From: Gemmatimonadaceae bacterium
GTDB lineage: Bacteria > Gemmatimonadota > Gemmatimonadetes > Gemmatimonadales > Gemmatimonadaceae
Length of the DNA stretch: 64,000 bases
Direction of reading: 5' to 3'
Assembly (NCBI GenBank): GCA_020852815.1
Contig: JADZAN010000009.1
Span: 62,001-126,000, forward strand
Position 1 is the stretch's first letter. Each line of letters starts with the position of its first letter. The notes beneath the pieces are model-generated. The model saw nothing but the letters and a program-made list of their open reading frames with translations, did not search any database and was not told the DNA's origin. The translations under genes and the position numbers were made by a program. Shown piece after piece: positions 45,365 to 53,207 of this stretch.

Positions 45365-46078
45365 ATGAGCCGGCACTGCTTTCTCCCGGAGAAACTCTTC
45401 GGCGGCCGTCGCGCGCCGCGCGGCAGCGGCGCCCGCGTCGTCATGGCCGCCCTGGCCATCGCGTCCCTCGGCGCGCTCCCTGCCGCGAGCTTGCAGGCAC
45501 AGCGCAGCGAGCGACCGTTCGCGCTGGCGGTCGGTGGTGGCATTGCCCTCCCGACGGGTGAGTTTGGCGATACGCACGGGCAGGGGACGCAGGGGACGGC
45601 CTCGCTTCTCGTGCGTCTTGCCGGCCAGCGAATGCGCTTTCGTCCCGAGGTGAGCTACGCGCGTTTCCGCCTCGAGAGGACGGGCGCCGGCAACGTCGAT
45701 CCGCTCGCGGTGAGCCCACTCGAAGCACGGGCAAAGGGACGCTCGGCGGGGGCCGCCGTGGTGGCGCGCGACGTCGCCACCGAACCTCGCCACACGGCAC
45801 TCGTCACGGCGCTGGCGAACGTCGAGTTGCCACTGGCCCGCGGGAGCTACCTCATCGGCGGCGTGGGACTTTCACGCGTGCGCACGACCGACGCCACGAC
45901 AGGGGATGCGCTCAACGCCAACGCCCTCGCGTACGGGGGCGGACTCGGGTGGCGCACCCGGCTCGGCCGTGTGGAAGGGTTTGTCGAGGCTCGACTGCAG
46001 CGCTTCTCGATCGAGGCGGGGCGGGCGTACTTCAGCGACGCGCAGCTCGCCCCCCTCACGATCGGCGTGGTGTTCTGA
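45365..46078 (+). CDS. outer-membrane beta-barrel protein
   Basis: 237 aa from the ATG at 45365. Signal region VVMAALAIASLGALP...LQAQ. The mature part starts PFALAVGGGIALPTGEFGD and shows eight or so amphipathic strands (RMRFRPEVSYARFRLE, YLIGGVGLSRVRTTDA, VEGFVEARLQRFSIE) ending in LAPLTIGVVF, with a C-terminal Phe as expected for BAM recognition. It resembles OmpW/OMP_b-brl-type small barrels. Divergent from the phosphatase gene and convergent with argD. Function not assigned. Confidence 0.75.
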   Translation: MSRHCFLPEKLFGGRRAPRGSGARVVMAALAIASLGALPAASLQAQRSERPFALAVGGGIALPTGEFGDTHGQGTQGTASLLVRLAGQRMRFRPEVSYARFRLERTGAGNVDPLAVSPLEARAKGRSAGAAVVARDVATEPRHTALVTALANVELPLARGSYLIGGVGLSRVRTTDATTGDALNANALAYGGGLGWRTRLGRVEGFVEARLQRFSIEAGRAYFSDAQLAPLTIGVVF

Positions 46079-46183
46079 TCGCGCGGCGCCGCGAGGCGCT
46101 TCCGTCAGCTACAACAACGGGATGCGACCGCCGTGTCGCGCCCCGCCTCGCTGTTCGTTGGTCGGGCGGGCGCGAGCGCCGGA

Positions 46184-46223
46184 GAGCACCGGCGAGCACC
46201 GGCGAGCACCGACGAGCACCGAC
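46184..46223. repeat. 10-bp tandem repeat before argD's end
   Basis: Four units of GAGCACCGGC/GAGCACCGAC (46184-46193, 46194-46203, 46204-46213, 46214-46223) in the 153-bp gap between the barrel gene and argD. A 10-bp period would give change of one helical turn per unit. Confidence 0.85.
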
Positions 46224-46231
46224 GACCGCCG

Positions 46232-47416
46232 TCAGGCCGACAGGACGTGCTCCAGGATGGTCAGCCCGCGCCCCAGGTCGTCCTGCGTGATGACGAGTGG
46301 CGGCAGGATGCGCACGGTGTGCTCTCCTGCCGAGACGAGCAGGAGCCCCGCCTCACGCGCGCGGGCGATGAGCTCGGCCGCCGGCTCCACCGTGTCCACC
46401 CCCCACATGAGCCCCGCCCCGCGAATGGCGCGAATCCTCCCGGTGCGCGACGCGATGCCGTGCAGCTGGTCGGAGAACCACCCCCCCAGTTCGCGCACGT
46501 GCGACAGCATCTGCGGATCCGACAGGCGGTCGAACACGTGCAACGCCACCGAGGCGACGAAGGGCCCTCCGCCGAACGTCGTTCCGTGATCGCCCGGCTG
46601 CATGGCCGCGGCAATCTCGTTCGTCGCCAGGATCGCTCCCATCGGGAGCCCTGCGGCAATCGGCTTCGCCAGGGTGAGGATGTCGGGCGTGACCCCTAAA
46701 CGTTCATAGGCGTACAGGTAGCCGGTGCGCCCCAGCCCGCATTGGATCTCGTCGAAGATGAGCGCGATGCGACGTTCCCGCGTGAGCTCGCGCACCGCCC
46801 GCACGAACCCCGGGTCGAGGACTCGCACGCCACCCTCGCCCTGGATCGGCTCGAGGATAAGCGCCGCCGTCGTCTCCGCGTTGAGCGAGATGTCGAGGTC
46901 GTCCAGATCGCGTTCGAGGATGGAGATTCCACCCGCCAGCGGGCGGAACGGCATGCGATACTGTGGACGGTCGGTGGCGGCAACGGTGCCGAAGAGGCGA
47001 CCGTGGAACGCCCCGCGCAGCGAGAAGATCTCGTGCTTGGCCGCGCCGCCAATCGAGCGCGCCCAGCGACGCGCGAACTTGAAGGCCCCTTCGTTGGCCT
47101 CGGCGCCCGAGTTGCAGAAGAAGACGCGATCGGCAAATGACGACGCCACGAACTTGTCCGCCAGCTGCTCTCCCGGCTGTGTGCGAAAGAGGTTGGACGT
47201 GTGGATCAATCCATCGGCCGCGTGCTTGATGGCATCGGCCAGCCCCGCATCGCCATAGCCAAGCGCGTTGACGGCAATGCCGCTCGTGAAGTCGAGGTAG
47301 CGCTTCCCCTCGGCGTCGATGAGCTCGACCCCTTCGCCTCGCACCAGCTCCATCGGTGCGCGCTTGTAGACTGGGAGCAGCGACTCGGTGACGGTGGTGG
47401 CGAGGGTGGTGGCCAT
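46232..47416 (-). CDS. argD: acetylornithine aminotransferase
   Basis: 394 aa. This class III PLP aminotransferase converts N-acetylglutamate semialdehyde to N-acetylornithine in arginine synthesis. Motifs: FCNSGAEANEGAFKFAR (phosphate-binding), FHGRLFGTVAAT, LIFDEIQCGLGRTG, PLP lysine in TLAKPIAAGLPMGA, and DHGTTFGGGPF. It is the last gene of argC-argB-argD on this strand, 77 nt after argB. Some ArgD enzymes also serve lysine or ornithine metabolism; the cluster makes the arginine role likely. Confidence 0.95.
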   Translation of the reverse strand: MATTLATTVTESLLPVYKRAPMELVRGEGVELIDAEGKRYLDFTSGIAVNALGYGDAGLADAIKHAADGLIHTSNLFRTQPGEQLADKFVASSFADRVFFCNSGAEANEGAFKFARRWARSIGGAAKHEIFSLRGAFHGRLFGTVAATDRPQYRMPFRPLAGGISILERDLDDLDISLNAETTAALILEPIQGEGGVRVLDPGFVRAVRELTRERRIALIFDEIQCGLGRTGYLYAYERLGVTPDILTLAKPIAAGLPMGAILATNEIAAAMQPGDHGTTFGGGPFVASVALHVFDRLSDPQMLSHVRELGGWFSDQLHGIASRTGRIRAIRGAGLMWGVDTVEPAAELIARAREAGLLLVSAGEHTVRILPPLVITQDDLGRGLTILEHVLSA

Positions 47417-47493
47417 GGGAACCTCGGAAGACGAGAGAACGGAAAGACGAGATGACGAGGGAGGAGCGGAGTGGCGTGCGCGCGTTGCGCGCG

Positions 47494-48273
47494 CTAGCGG
47501 GATCGTCGCTCGGCGGGGGCGAGGTGAAGCGTGGTGCCGGCCGACGCGTCGCCAATGGCGGCAAAGTCGCCGATGCGGACGCAGGCCACGCCGCGCTCGA
47601 GCGTGAGGCGCGCCGATTCCAGCTTGGCGATCATTCCCCCCGTGGCCGCGCCGCTGGCGATGAGCGCCGACATGCCGTCACCGTCCAACCGCGGAATGCG
47701 CTCGCCATCCACGGCGAGGACGCCCGGGACGTCGGCCACGAGGAGAAGTTCGTCGGCGCCTAACGCGACAGCGATCGCCGCCGCCGCATCGTCGCCATTC
47801 ACGTTGCACCCCTGGCCATCGGCGAAGCGCCCGAGCGGCGAGACGACCGGCGTGAATCCGCGGTCGAGAAGCGCCGTGAGCACCGCCGGTTCCACCGCGT
47901 CGGGCTCCCCCACCACGCCGAGGCTCCCGTCACCAAAGAGCCGGCACGTGAGGAGCCCGCCATCCTCCCCGGAAATGCCGACGGCCTTCACGCCCGCGCT
48001 GGCAAAGGCGCCCACGAGCCGCTTGTTCACCAGCCCGGACAGGACCATGCGCACCATGGCGAGGTCGCCCTCGGTGGTGACGCGCCGCCCGTTGTGAAAG
48101 GTGGGCTCGACGCCCATGCGGCGTTGCAGCTGCGTGACCTCGTCGCCGCCGCCATGCACCACGACCACGCGCGCGCCGGTGCGCACCGCGCCGGCGATCG
48201 CCGCCGGGAGCGCCGGGTCGCCCTGCGCACGCCCGCCCAGCTTGATGACACGGGTAAGCGACGCACGGCTCAC
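47494..48273 (-). CDS. argB: acetylglutamate kinase
   Basis: 259 aa from a GTG at 48273, whose first four bases overlap the argC stop (GTGA). Motifs: VIKLGGRA, VVVHGGGDEVTQL, GRRVTTEGDLAMVRMVLSG, GISGEDGGLLTC, CNVNGDDAAAAIA and ATGGMIAKLESA. It phosphorylates N-acetylglutamate, the second committed step. Longer ORFs in the same frame run into argC and are not real. Arginine-feedback forms usually carry an N-terminal helix of about 20 residues; here VSRASLTRV precedes the first strand, so that helix is absent and strong feedback inhibition is less likely. Confidence 0.93.
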   Translation of the reverse strand: MSRASLTRVIKLGGRAQGDPALPAAIAGAVRTGARVVVVHGGGDEVTQLQRRMGVEPTFHNGRRVTTEGDLAMVRMVLSGLVNKRLVGAFASAGVKAVGISGEDGGLLTCRLFGDGSLGVVGEPDAVEPAVLTALLDRGFTPVVSPLGRFADGQGCNVNGDDAAAAIAVALGADELLLVADVPGVLAVDGERIPRLDGDGMSALIASGAATGGMIAKLESARLTLERGVACVRIGDFAAIGDASAGTTLHLAPAERRSR

Positions 48274-49229
48274 AGCGGGAGCCCCATGGCCTCGGGAAGC
48301 CCGAGCGAGACGTTCGCATTCTGCAACGCCTGTCCCGCCGCACCCTTCACCAGGTTGTCGATCGCCGACAGGATGATGAGCGTCGGCGTGCGAAGCCCGG
48401 CGGCCTTGCGCACCGTGATGCGCACCGCGTTGCGATGCACCACGTCGCGCAGCGCCGGAAGCTGCTCGGTGATCTCGATGAAGCGCTCGCCCGCATAGTG
48501 TTCGTGCCAGAGCGCGAGCGGTTGGTCCACGTCTTCCGTCAGCTGCACGGTGACGGTGGCCAGGATCCCGCGCGCCACCGGGAGCAGGTGCGGCGTGAAG
48601 AGCAGGTCCACGTCGCGCTCGTACCGCGCCACCAGCGAGCGCATCTCCGGGAGGTGCCGATGTTCGTTCCCCACGCCATAGGCGCGGTAGTTCTCGGTGA
48701 CCTCGCCGAACAAGAGCTCCGGCTTGGGCGAGTTGCCCGCGCCGGTGACGCCACTCGCCGCGTCCACGACAATCGTGGACGCCGTCGCGATGAGGCCACG
48801 CTCGAGCAGCGGGACGAGCGACAGCAGGATGGCGGTTGGGTAGCACCCGGGATTGGCGATCACCTCGGCGCCGCGCAGCTCCTCGCGCGCCACTTCGGTG
48901 AGGCCGTAGGGAACGTGCTGCGCACTGTGCCCCGGGCGCAGGTCGCTCGACAGGTCGATCGCGCGCACCCCCTCGTCGCGCGCGCGCGCGATCCAGGCGG
49001 CCGACGCCCCGTGCGGGAGGGCGCTGAAGACGAGCTCCGCCTCCTTGATGTTCGCATCATCGGGCGCCACGAAGGTCACCTCGCGCCCGCCAAGGAAGGC
49101 GCGCTCGCCTCGCTGCGCGTTCGCGGTGGCGTAGGCCAACTCGAACTGGGGATGCGCATTGACCAGACGGCAGAGCTCGCGCCCCGCATATCCGCTCGCG
49201 CCAAAGACGCCAACAGGGATTCTATGCAC
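48270..49229 (-). CDS. argC: N-acetyl-gamma-glutamyl-phosphate reductase
   Basis: 319 aa from a GTG at 49229. It reduces the acyl phosphate made by ArgB to the semialdehyde. Motifs: VGVFGASGYAGRELCRL (NADP loop), FSALPHGASA, catalytic Cys in ANPGCYPTAILLSL, ASGVTGAGNSP, GNEHRHLPEM. A GTG at 49250 is also in frame but would lie between the -35 and -10 elements, so transcripts from this promoter could not include it. The predicted transcription start falls on the chosen GTG, suggesting a leaderless message. It is followed by the overlapping argB. Confidence 0.9.
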   Translation of the reverse strand: MHRIPVGVFGASGYAGRELCRLVNAHPQFELAYATANAQRGERAFLGGREVTFVAPDDANIKEAELVFSALPHGASAAWIARARDEGVRAIDLSSDLRPGHSAQHVPYGLTEVAREELRGAEVIANPGCYPTAILLSLVPLLERGLIATASTIVVDAASGVTGAGNSPKPELLFGEVTENYRAYGVGNEHRHLPEMRSLVARYERDVDLLFTPHLLPVARGILATVTVQLTEDVDQPLALWHEHYAGERFIEITEQLPALRDVVHRNAVRITVRKAAGLRTPTLIILSAIDNLVKGAAGQALQNANVSLGLPEAMGLPL

Positions 49230-49241
49230 ACATAATGCATA
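49223..49241. promoter_or_regulatory. ARG-box-like operator overlapping the argC -10 and start codon
   Basis: A 19-nt palindrome: TATGCA (49223-49228), 7 nt, TGCATA (49236-49241). It resembles the ArgR box (about 18 bp with TGAAT/ATTCA-type arms). It overlaps both the -10 element and the leaderless start of argC, and argR starts 118 bp away. ArgR binding here would block argCBD transcription. Confidence 0.6.
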
Positions 49242-49264
49242 CTTACCCACTCGCTGCGTGTCAA
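49236..49264 (-). promoter_or_regulatory. argC promoter
   Basis: On the minus strand TTGACA (49264-49259) is a perfect -35; 17 nt later TATGCA (49241-49236) takes the -10 position. Seven nt further is 49229, the G of the argC GTG. Spacing and the exact -35 make this the best promoter in the window. Confidence 0.7.
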
Positions 49265-49358
49265 TTGGTGGGCCGAATCCGGAAGGCGCCGGGTGCGGGG
49301 GTGGTTGTCGCGCTCAGCCGGTGCTAAATCTGCGGCGCACCCTTCACCCCACCCTTTC

Positions 49359-49817
49359 GTGAACAAACGCGACCGTCACGCCGCCATTCGCGAACTCGTC
49401 GCCGCGCAGCCGGTGGGGAGCCAGGAGGAGTTGCGCCAGCTCCTCAAGGAGCGCGACTGGGACGTGACGCAGTCGACGCTGTCGCGCGACCTTCGCGAGA
49501 TGCGCCTCGTTCGCATCCCCACACCCGACGGGCCGCGGTACGCGTCTCCCGAGTCGCTGGCAGGCGAGGACGAACGAACGCTCGTCGAAGACGTCCTGCC
49601 GCAGTTCGTCGATTCGGTCGATGGCGTGAGCGAGCTCCTGGTGGTGAAGACGATCTACGGAGGCGCCCAGCCGGTGGCCGAGGCGATCGACTCAGCCGGC
49701 TGGAGCGAAGTCGTCGGTACCATCGGCGGCGAGAACACGGTGCTCATCATCTGCCGGTCCAACGACGCGCGCGAGCGGCTGCACAAGCGAATCCAGAAAC
49801 TCTCCGCGGATGCATAG
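49359..49817 (+). CDS. argR: arginine repressor
   Basis: 152 aa from a GTG at 49359, the normal ArgR length; the open frame upstream (to 49293) is not needed. The N-terminal winged helix contains RHAAIRELVAAQPVGSQEEL and the recognition segment TQSTLSRDLREM. The C-terminal domain has the arginine-binding and trimer motif GTIGGENTVLIICRS. It senses arginine and represses arg genes through ARG boxes. It is divergent from argC across a shared 129-bp region carrying the operator, so it may control both directions. Confidence 0.93.
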   Translation: MNKRDRHAAIRELVAAQPVGSQEELRQLLKERDWDVTQSTLSRDLREMRLVRIPTPDGPRYASPESLAGEDERTLVEDVLPQFVDSVDGVSELLVVKTIYGGAQPVAEAIDSAGWSEVVGTIGGENTVLIICRSNDARERLHKRIQKLSADA

Positions 49818-49820
49818 GCG

Positions 49821-49838
49821 GGCGCTCACCCCCGAGCG
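49821..49838 (+). terminator. weak hairpin right after argR
   Basis: GCGCTC (49821-49826) pairs with GAGCGC (49833-49838) around 6 nt, 3 nt after the argR stop. There is no T run, so termination is uncertain. Confidence 0.3.
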
Positions 49839-49840
49839 CG

Positions 49841-49869
49841 ATTGACTCGCCTATTCGGCTTGGTAGATT
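49841..49869 (+). promoter_or_regulatory. argH promoter
   Basis: TTGACT (49841-49846), exactly 17 nt, then TAGATT (49864-49869). A TATGCA half-site like the argC operator arm follows at 49870-49875, so ArgR control is possible. It gives a leader of about 210 nt before argH. Confidence 0.6.
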
Positions 49870-49911
49870 ATGCAGCGCGAGTGGTAGAATATCTCGCGCC
49901 CTCCGCTAACC

Positions 49912-50088
49912 ATGCAGACTTGTACCCGTGCCAAGCCTGGCGGGACTGACGACTCAATGACCGAGACCTGTGTTCGTGTGACGTTGGATCCACGCGCAGC
50001 CGCCAGGGCCGCGCTCCCCGGAACGGGGAGAGGGGAGCTGAAGGGGAGCGCGAGGGAGGCGAGAAAGCCCTCGCGAGTGCGCGCGTGA
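49912..50088 (+). CDS. candidate Arg-rich leader ORF upstream of argH
   Basis: 58 codons from ATG at 49912 to TGA at 50086-50088, starting about 36 nt after the predicted transcription start. Its stop overlaps the argH GTG as GTGA, the same arrangement as argC/argB. The peptide begins MQTCTRAKPGGTDDSMTETC and has nine arginines, concentrated in its second half. It could be a leader peptide that couples argH translation to arginine supply, or a chance ORF in GC-rich DNA, where Arg codons are common. There is no strong ribosome site. Confidence 0.35.
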   Translation: MQTCTRAKPGGTDDSMTETCVRVTLDPRAAARAALPGTGRGELKGSAREARKPSRVRA

Positions 50089-51521
50089 GTCAGGGGGCGA
50101 ATCCTGGCGAGGCGCCGGCGGTGCCGTTGGCGGGTGGAGCGGCCGCAGGTGGGCACCGTCTCTGGGGCGGGCGCTTCAACGCCAAGTCGGCGGCGATCAT
50201 GGATGCGGTCAACCGCTCTATCGGCGTCGATTTCCGGCTCTGGCCGTTCGACGTGCGGCTCTCCAAGGCGTGGGCGCTCGCCTTGGCGCGGGCCGGTGTC
50301 CTCACCGAGGGTGAGGCGAGCGCGATCGGAACTGGGCTCGACAAGGTCGCGGCGCGTCTTGCGGCTGGCGAGTCGCCGATCGACTCGGACGAGGACATTC
50401 ACACGATGATCGACCGCCTCCTGCACGAGGAGGCCGGCGCCCCCGCGTCCAAGCTCCACACCGGCCGCTCGCGCAACGACCAGGTAGCGACGGCCTCACG
50501 GCTGTGGGCGATGGATGCCTGTGCACGGCTCGACGCGGCGCTGCGCGAGGTGCAGCAGGTCTTCGTCACCCAAGCCGTGTCGCTGCAGGAGGCGATCCTC
50601 CCCGCGTACACGCACATGCAGCGCGCCATCCCGGTCTCGGCGGCGCACTGGATGCTCTCGCACTTCTGGCCGCTCGAGCGTGACCGCCAGCGCCTGGCGG
50701 CTGCGGCGCGCCATACGGCGACGCTCCCGTTAGGCTCGGGTGCGGTTGCCGGGTGCGCCTTCCCGGTGCCGCGCGACTTCCTGCGCGACGCGCTGGGCTT
50801 CGAGACGGTATCGCCCAACTCGATCGACGCCGTCGCCGATCGCGACTTCTGTGTGGAGATCGTCTTCACGTGCACGATGATGGCGACGCACCTCTCGAAG
50901 CTGGCCGAGGACCTCATCCTCTTCGGCTCGAGCGAGTTTGCCTTCGTCAAGTTCGGCGACGGCTACAGCACCGGGTCGAGCATGATGCCGCAGAAGCGGA
51001 ACCCGGACGCGCTGGAGATCACCCGTGGCTCGGCGGGACGCCTGCTCGGCGACCTGGTGTCGCTGCTCACGACGCTCAAGGGACTGCCGAGCGGGTACAA
51101 CAAGGACTTGCAGGACGACAAGCGGGCCATGTTCGGCGCCGTCGACACGATGCTGCTCGTCCTCCCGGCCGTGGCTGGGGCGGTGGCGGAGCTGACCTTC
51201 GACAGCGCGCGCATGCGGGCGTCGGTCTCGAGCGCCATGATGGCAACCGACCTGGCCGACTACCTCGTCGGGAAGGGGATCCCCTTCCGCGAGGCGCACA
51301 AGGCGGTTGGCGCGGTGGTCCGTGAGAGCGAGGCGACGGGACTGGAGTTGCACGCGCTCCCGCGCACGGCATACGCGCAGGCGCACGCGGCGTTTGGCGA
51401 TGACGTCTACGAGGCGCTGTCGCCCGAGCGCTCACTGGCGCGACGCGAGGTGGAAGGGGGAACCGGGCCGAATGCAGTGAAGGCGCAGCTTGCGCGAGCG
51501 AGGGCGGCGCTGGCTGGTTAG
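50085..51521 (+). CDS. argH: argininosuccinate lyase
   Basis: 478 aa from a GTG at 50085. It splits argininosuccinate to arginine and fumarate. Motifs: LWGGRFNAKSAAIMDAVN, HTGRSRNDQVAT, YTHMQRAIPVSAAHW, and the superfamily signature GSSMMPQKRNPDALE carrying the catalytic serine loop. The first about 25 residues before LWGGRF are an Ala/Gly-rich extension, so a later GTG (50121) could be the true start. argG, which supplies the substrate, is not adjacent. A hairpin follows the stop. Confidence 0.93.
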   Translation: MSQGANPGEAPAVPLAGGAAAGGHRLWGGRFNAKSAAIMDAVNRSIGVDFRLWPFDVRLSKAWALALARAGVLTEGEASAIGTGLDKVAARLAAGESPIDSDEDIHTMIDRLLHEEAGAPASKLHTGRSRNDQVATASRLWAMDACARLDAALREVQQVFVTQAVSLQEAILPAYTHMQRAIPVSAAHWMLSHFWPLERDRQRLAAAARHTATLPLGSGAVAGCAFPVPRDFLRDALGFETVSPNSIDAVADRDFCVEIVFTCTMMATHLSKLAEDLILFGSSEFAFVKFGDGYSTGSSMMPQKRNPDALEITRGSAGRLLGDLVSLLTTLKGLPSGYNKDLQDDKRAMFGAVDTMLLVLPAVAGAVAELTFDSARMRASVSSAMMATDLADYLVGKGIPFREAHKAVGAVVRESEATGLELHALPRTAYAQAHAAFGDDVYEALSPERSLARREVEGGTGPNAVKAQLARARAALAG

Positions 51522-51544
51522 GCGCGCACGGCAGCAGGTGTCAC

Positions 51545-51583
51545 ACGGCGAACGGCCTTCCTCCTCGGCGGGCCGTTCGTCGT
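51545..51583. terminator. hairpin between argH and the S41 gene
   Basis: A 13-bp stem (51545-51557 with 51571-51583, one wobble pair) around a 13-nt loop in the gap between converging genes, so likely shared. Confidence 0.65.
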
Positions 51584-51584
51584 T

Positions 51585-53204
51585 CTACTCCTTGTGTTCG
51601 GGGCCCAGCAGCGCCGCCGCGCGCGTGAAGCTCTCGAGCGCGGCGCGCACCTGGCTGTCGGCGTACGCGCGCACGGTGAGCGCGCCACCCTCGCCCCATT
51701 TCGCGCCAGCGATCACACCGCGCATCGCGCGCCACAACTGTTCATCGGCGGCGCCCGGGATATCGACCTGGTGGCGAGCGGCCAGCGCGCGAAACGAGGC
51801 GATCGCCGTCGCCGATGGACGATCGTCGGCCAGGAACGCCTCGAGCGTCGTCAGGCGCGCCCCTTCACCAGGGAGGAAGCTGCCAAGCCACTCGAGCCAG
51901 ACGTCGCCCTCATTGAGGCGTGACATCCAGCTGGGAGGATCACCTGGCGGCGGAAGTACCACATCCGGAAAGACGCCGCCGCCGCCGTAGACCTGTCGTC
52001 CGTTGTCGGTCTTGCAGGAGGGGCGCCCCACCGTGTCGCGCGCCTCGCCGGCCAGGCGGTAGTAGTTGCGGGTCGTGAGTGCGCGATAGGCCCGTTGCAC
52101 GACGCGCCCGCACGGCGTGTGCACCTGCCCCACGACGAGCATCATGAGCGAGCCGTCCGAGAGTGGGAGCCCTTGCATGAGCAGCGCCTTTCCAAACGTC
52201 GGACGTCCGACGATCAGTGCACGGTCGTGGTCTTGCAATGCCCCCGCCACGAGCTCCGACGCGCTCGCCGTTCCCGGGTTCACCATCACGACGATCGGAT
52301 AGCGGCGTTCGGATCGCCAGAACGAGCGCTTCACGCGTCCTGTGTCGATGATCTCCTTCTTTCGTCCGGCCGAGGTATAGACCACAGTGCCTGCCGGAAG
52401 GAACTCCCCGGCGACCTTGGCGGCTTGCGAGATGATGCCGCCGCCGTTGTCGCGCAAGTCGAGGACGAGCCGCTTCATGCCTCGTTCCTCGAGTCGCCCA
52501 AGGGCATCGTGCAGGTCCTCGGCCACCTTCGTATTGGCGAAGGTCGTGACACGCACGTAGCCGGTGGTCGGCTCGAGCATCGTCGCCACGGGCACCGCCG
52601 TCTCGTCGTCGACGTGTTGTCGCACGATGCGCCGCTCCAGCCGGGCGCGCGTTCCATCGGCGCGACGCCGATCGAGCGTGAGCGTGGCGGCGCTCCCCGG
52701 GCCCCCGCTCAGGACGAGGTCGAGCTCCTCGCTCGACTCAGCCGTCACGTCGCGGCCATCGACCGCCACCAGTTCGTCTCCCACCACGATGTCCTGCTGC
52801 GCCGCTTTGGTCCCTGGCGCGATCGACACCACGACGGGGCTTCCCCCCACGAAGGTGAAGACGACCGGGAGTGGCGTGAGCTTCCCCTTGCGTTGCAGCT
52901 CCTCGAGCTCGGGCGAGAGGCGCACGGCCGTCATGACGTACGAGTGCGGATCGGCGGCGCGTACCATGCCGCGGACCGCCGCCATGATCAACGCATGCGC
53001 GTCGAGCGAGTCCGGATGGTTGACGCGCAGCTGGTTGAAGACCTGGCTGAAGAGCTGCAGGTCCTCGGCCGTGGTGCGCGGACGGGTGGGCGCGCGCAGT
53101 GAATCCTGGGCGGACACCGCGGGCGGACGCATGAGCACGAGCAGCCACGCCATGGCCACGATCGAAGGTCGCACGCGCCCGGCAATGAGCGTGAGGCGTC
53201 GCAT
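51585..53204 (-). CDS. S41 family exported protease
   Basis: 539 aa with signal peptide (MAWLLVLMRPPAVSAQ after a basic start). A helical cap region (about 40-110) precedes a PDZ domain (about 110-195, VVVSIAPGTKAAQQDIVVGD) and the S41 core: LVLDLRDNGGG, catalytic Ser in NPGTASASELVAGAL and Lys in TFGKALLMQ. It cleaves envelope proteins at their C-termini. This is a second S41 enzyme, distinct from the one at 21494, and has a long C-terminal helical tail. It starts 3 nt after the TPR gene's stop, so it may act on or with that protein. Confidence 0.88.
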   Translation of the reverse strand: MRRLTLIAGRVRPSIVAMAWLLVLMRPPAVSAQDSLRAPTRPRTTAEDLQLFSQVFNQLRVNHPDSLDAHALIMAAVRGMVRAADPHSYVMTAVRLSPELEELQRKGKLTPLPVVFTFVGGSPVVVSIAPGTKAAQQDIVVGDELVAVDGRDVTAESSEELDLVLSGGPGSAATLTLDRRRADGTRARLERRIVRQHVDDETAVPVATMLEPTTGYVRVTTFANTKVAEDLHDALGRLEERGMKRLVLDLRDNGGGIISQAAKVAGEFLPAGTVVYTSAGRKKEIIDTGRVKRSFWRSERRYPIVVMVNPGTASASELVAGALQDHDRALIVGRPTFGKALLMQGLPLSDGSLMMLVVGQVHTPCGRVVQRAYRALTTRNYYRLAGEARDTVGRPSCKTDNGRQVYGGGGVFPDVVLPPPGDPPSWMSRLNEGDVWLEWLGSFLPGEGARLTTLEAFLADDRPSATAIASFRALAARHQVDIPGAADEQLWRAMRGVIAGAKWGEGGALTVRAYADSQVRAALESFTRAAALLGPEHKE

Positions 53205-53207
53205 CGC

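Noticed and set aside
47494-48846. 450-codon frame covering argB and part of argC
   Set aside because: Only the part from 48273 matches acetylglutamate kinase; the rest is argC in another frame.
49248-49250. GTG as argC start
   Set aside because: It falls between the -35 and -10 elements and adds residues not typical of ArgC; the GTG at 49229 is preferred.
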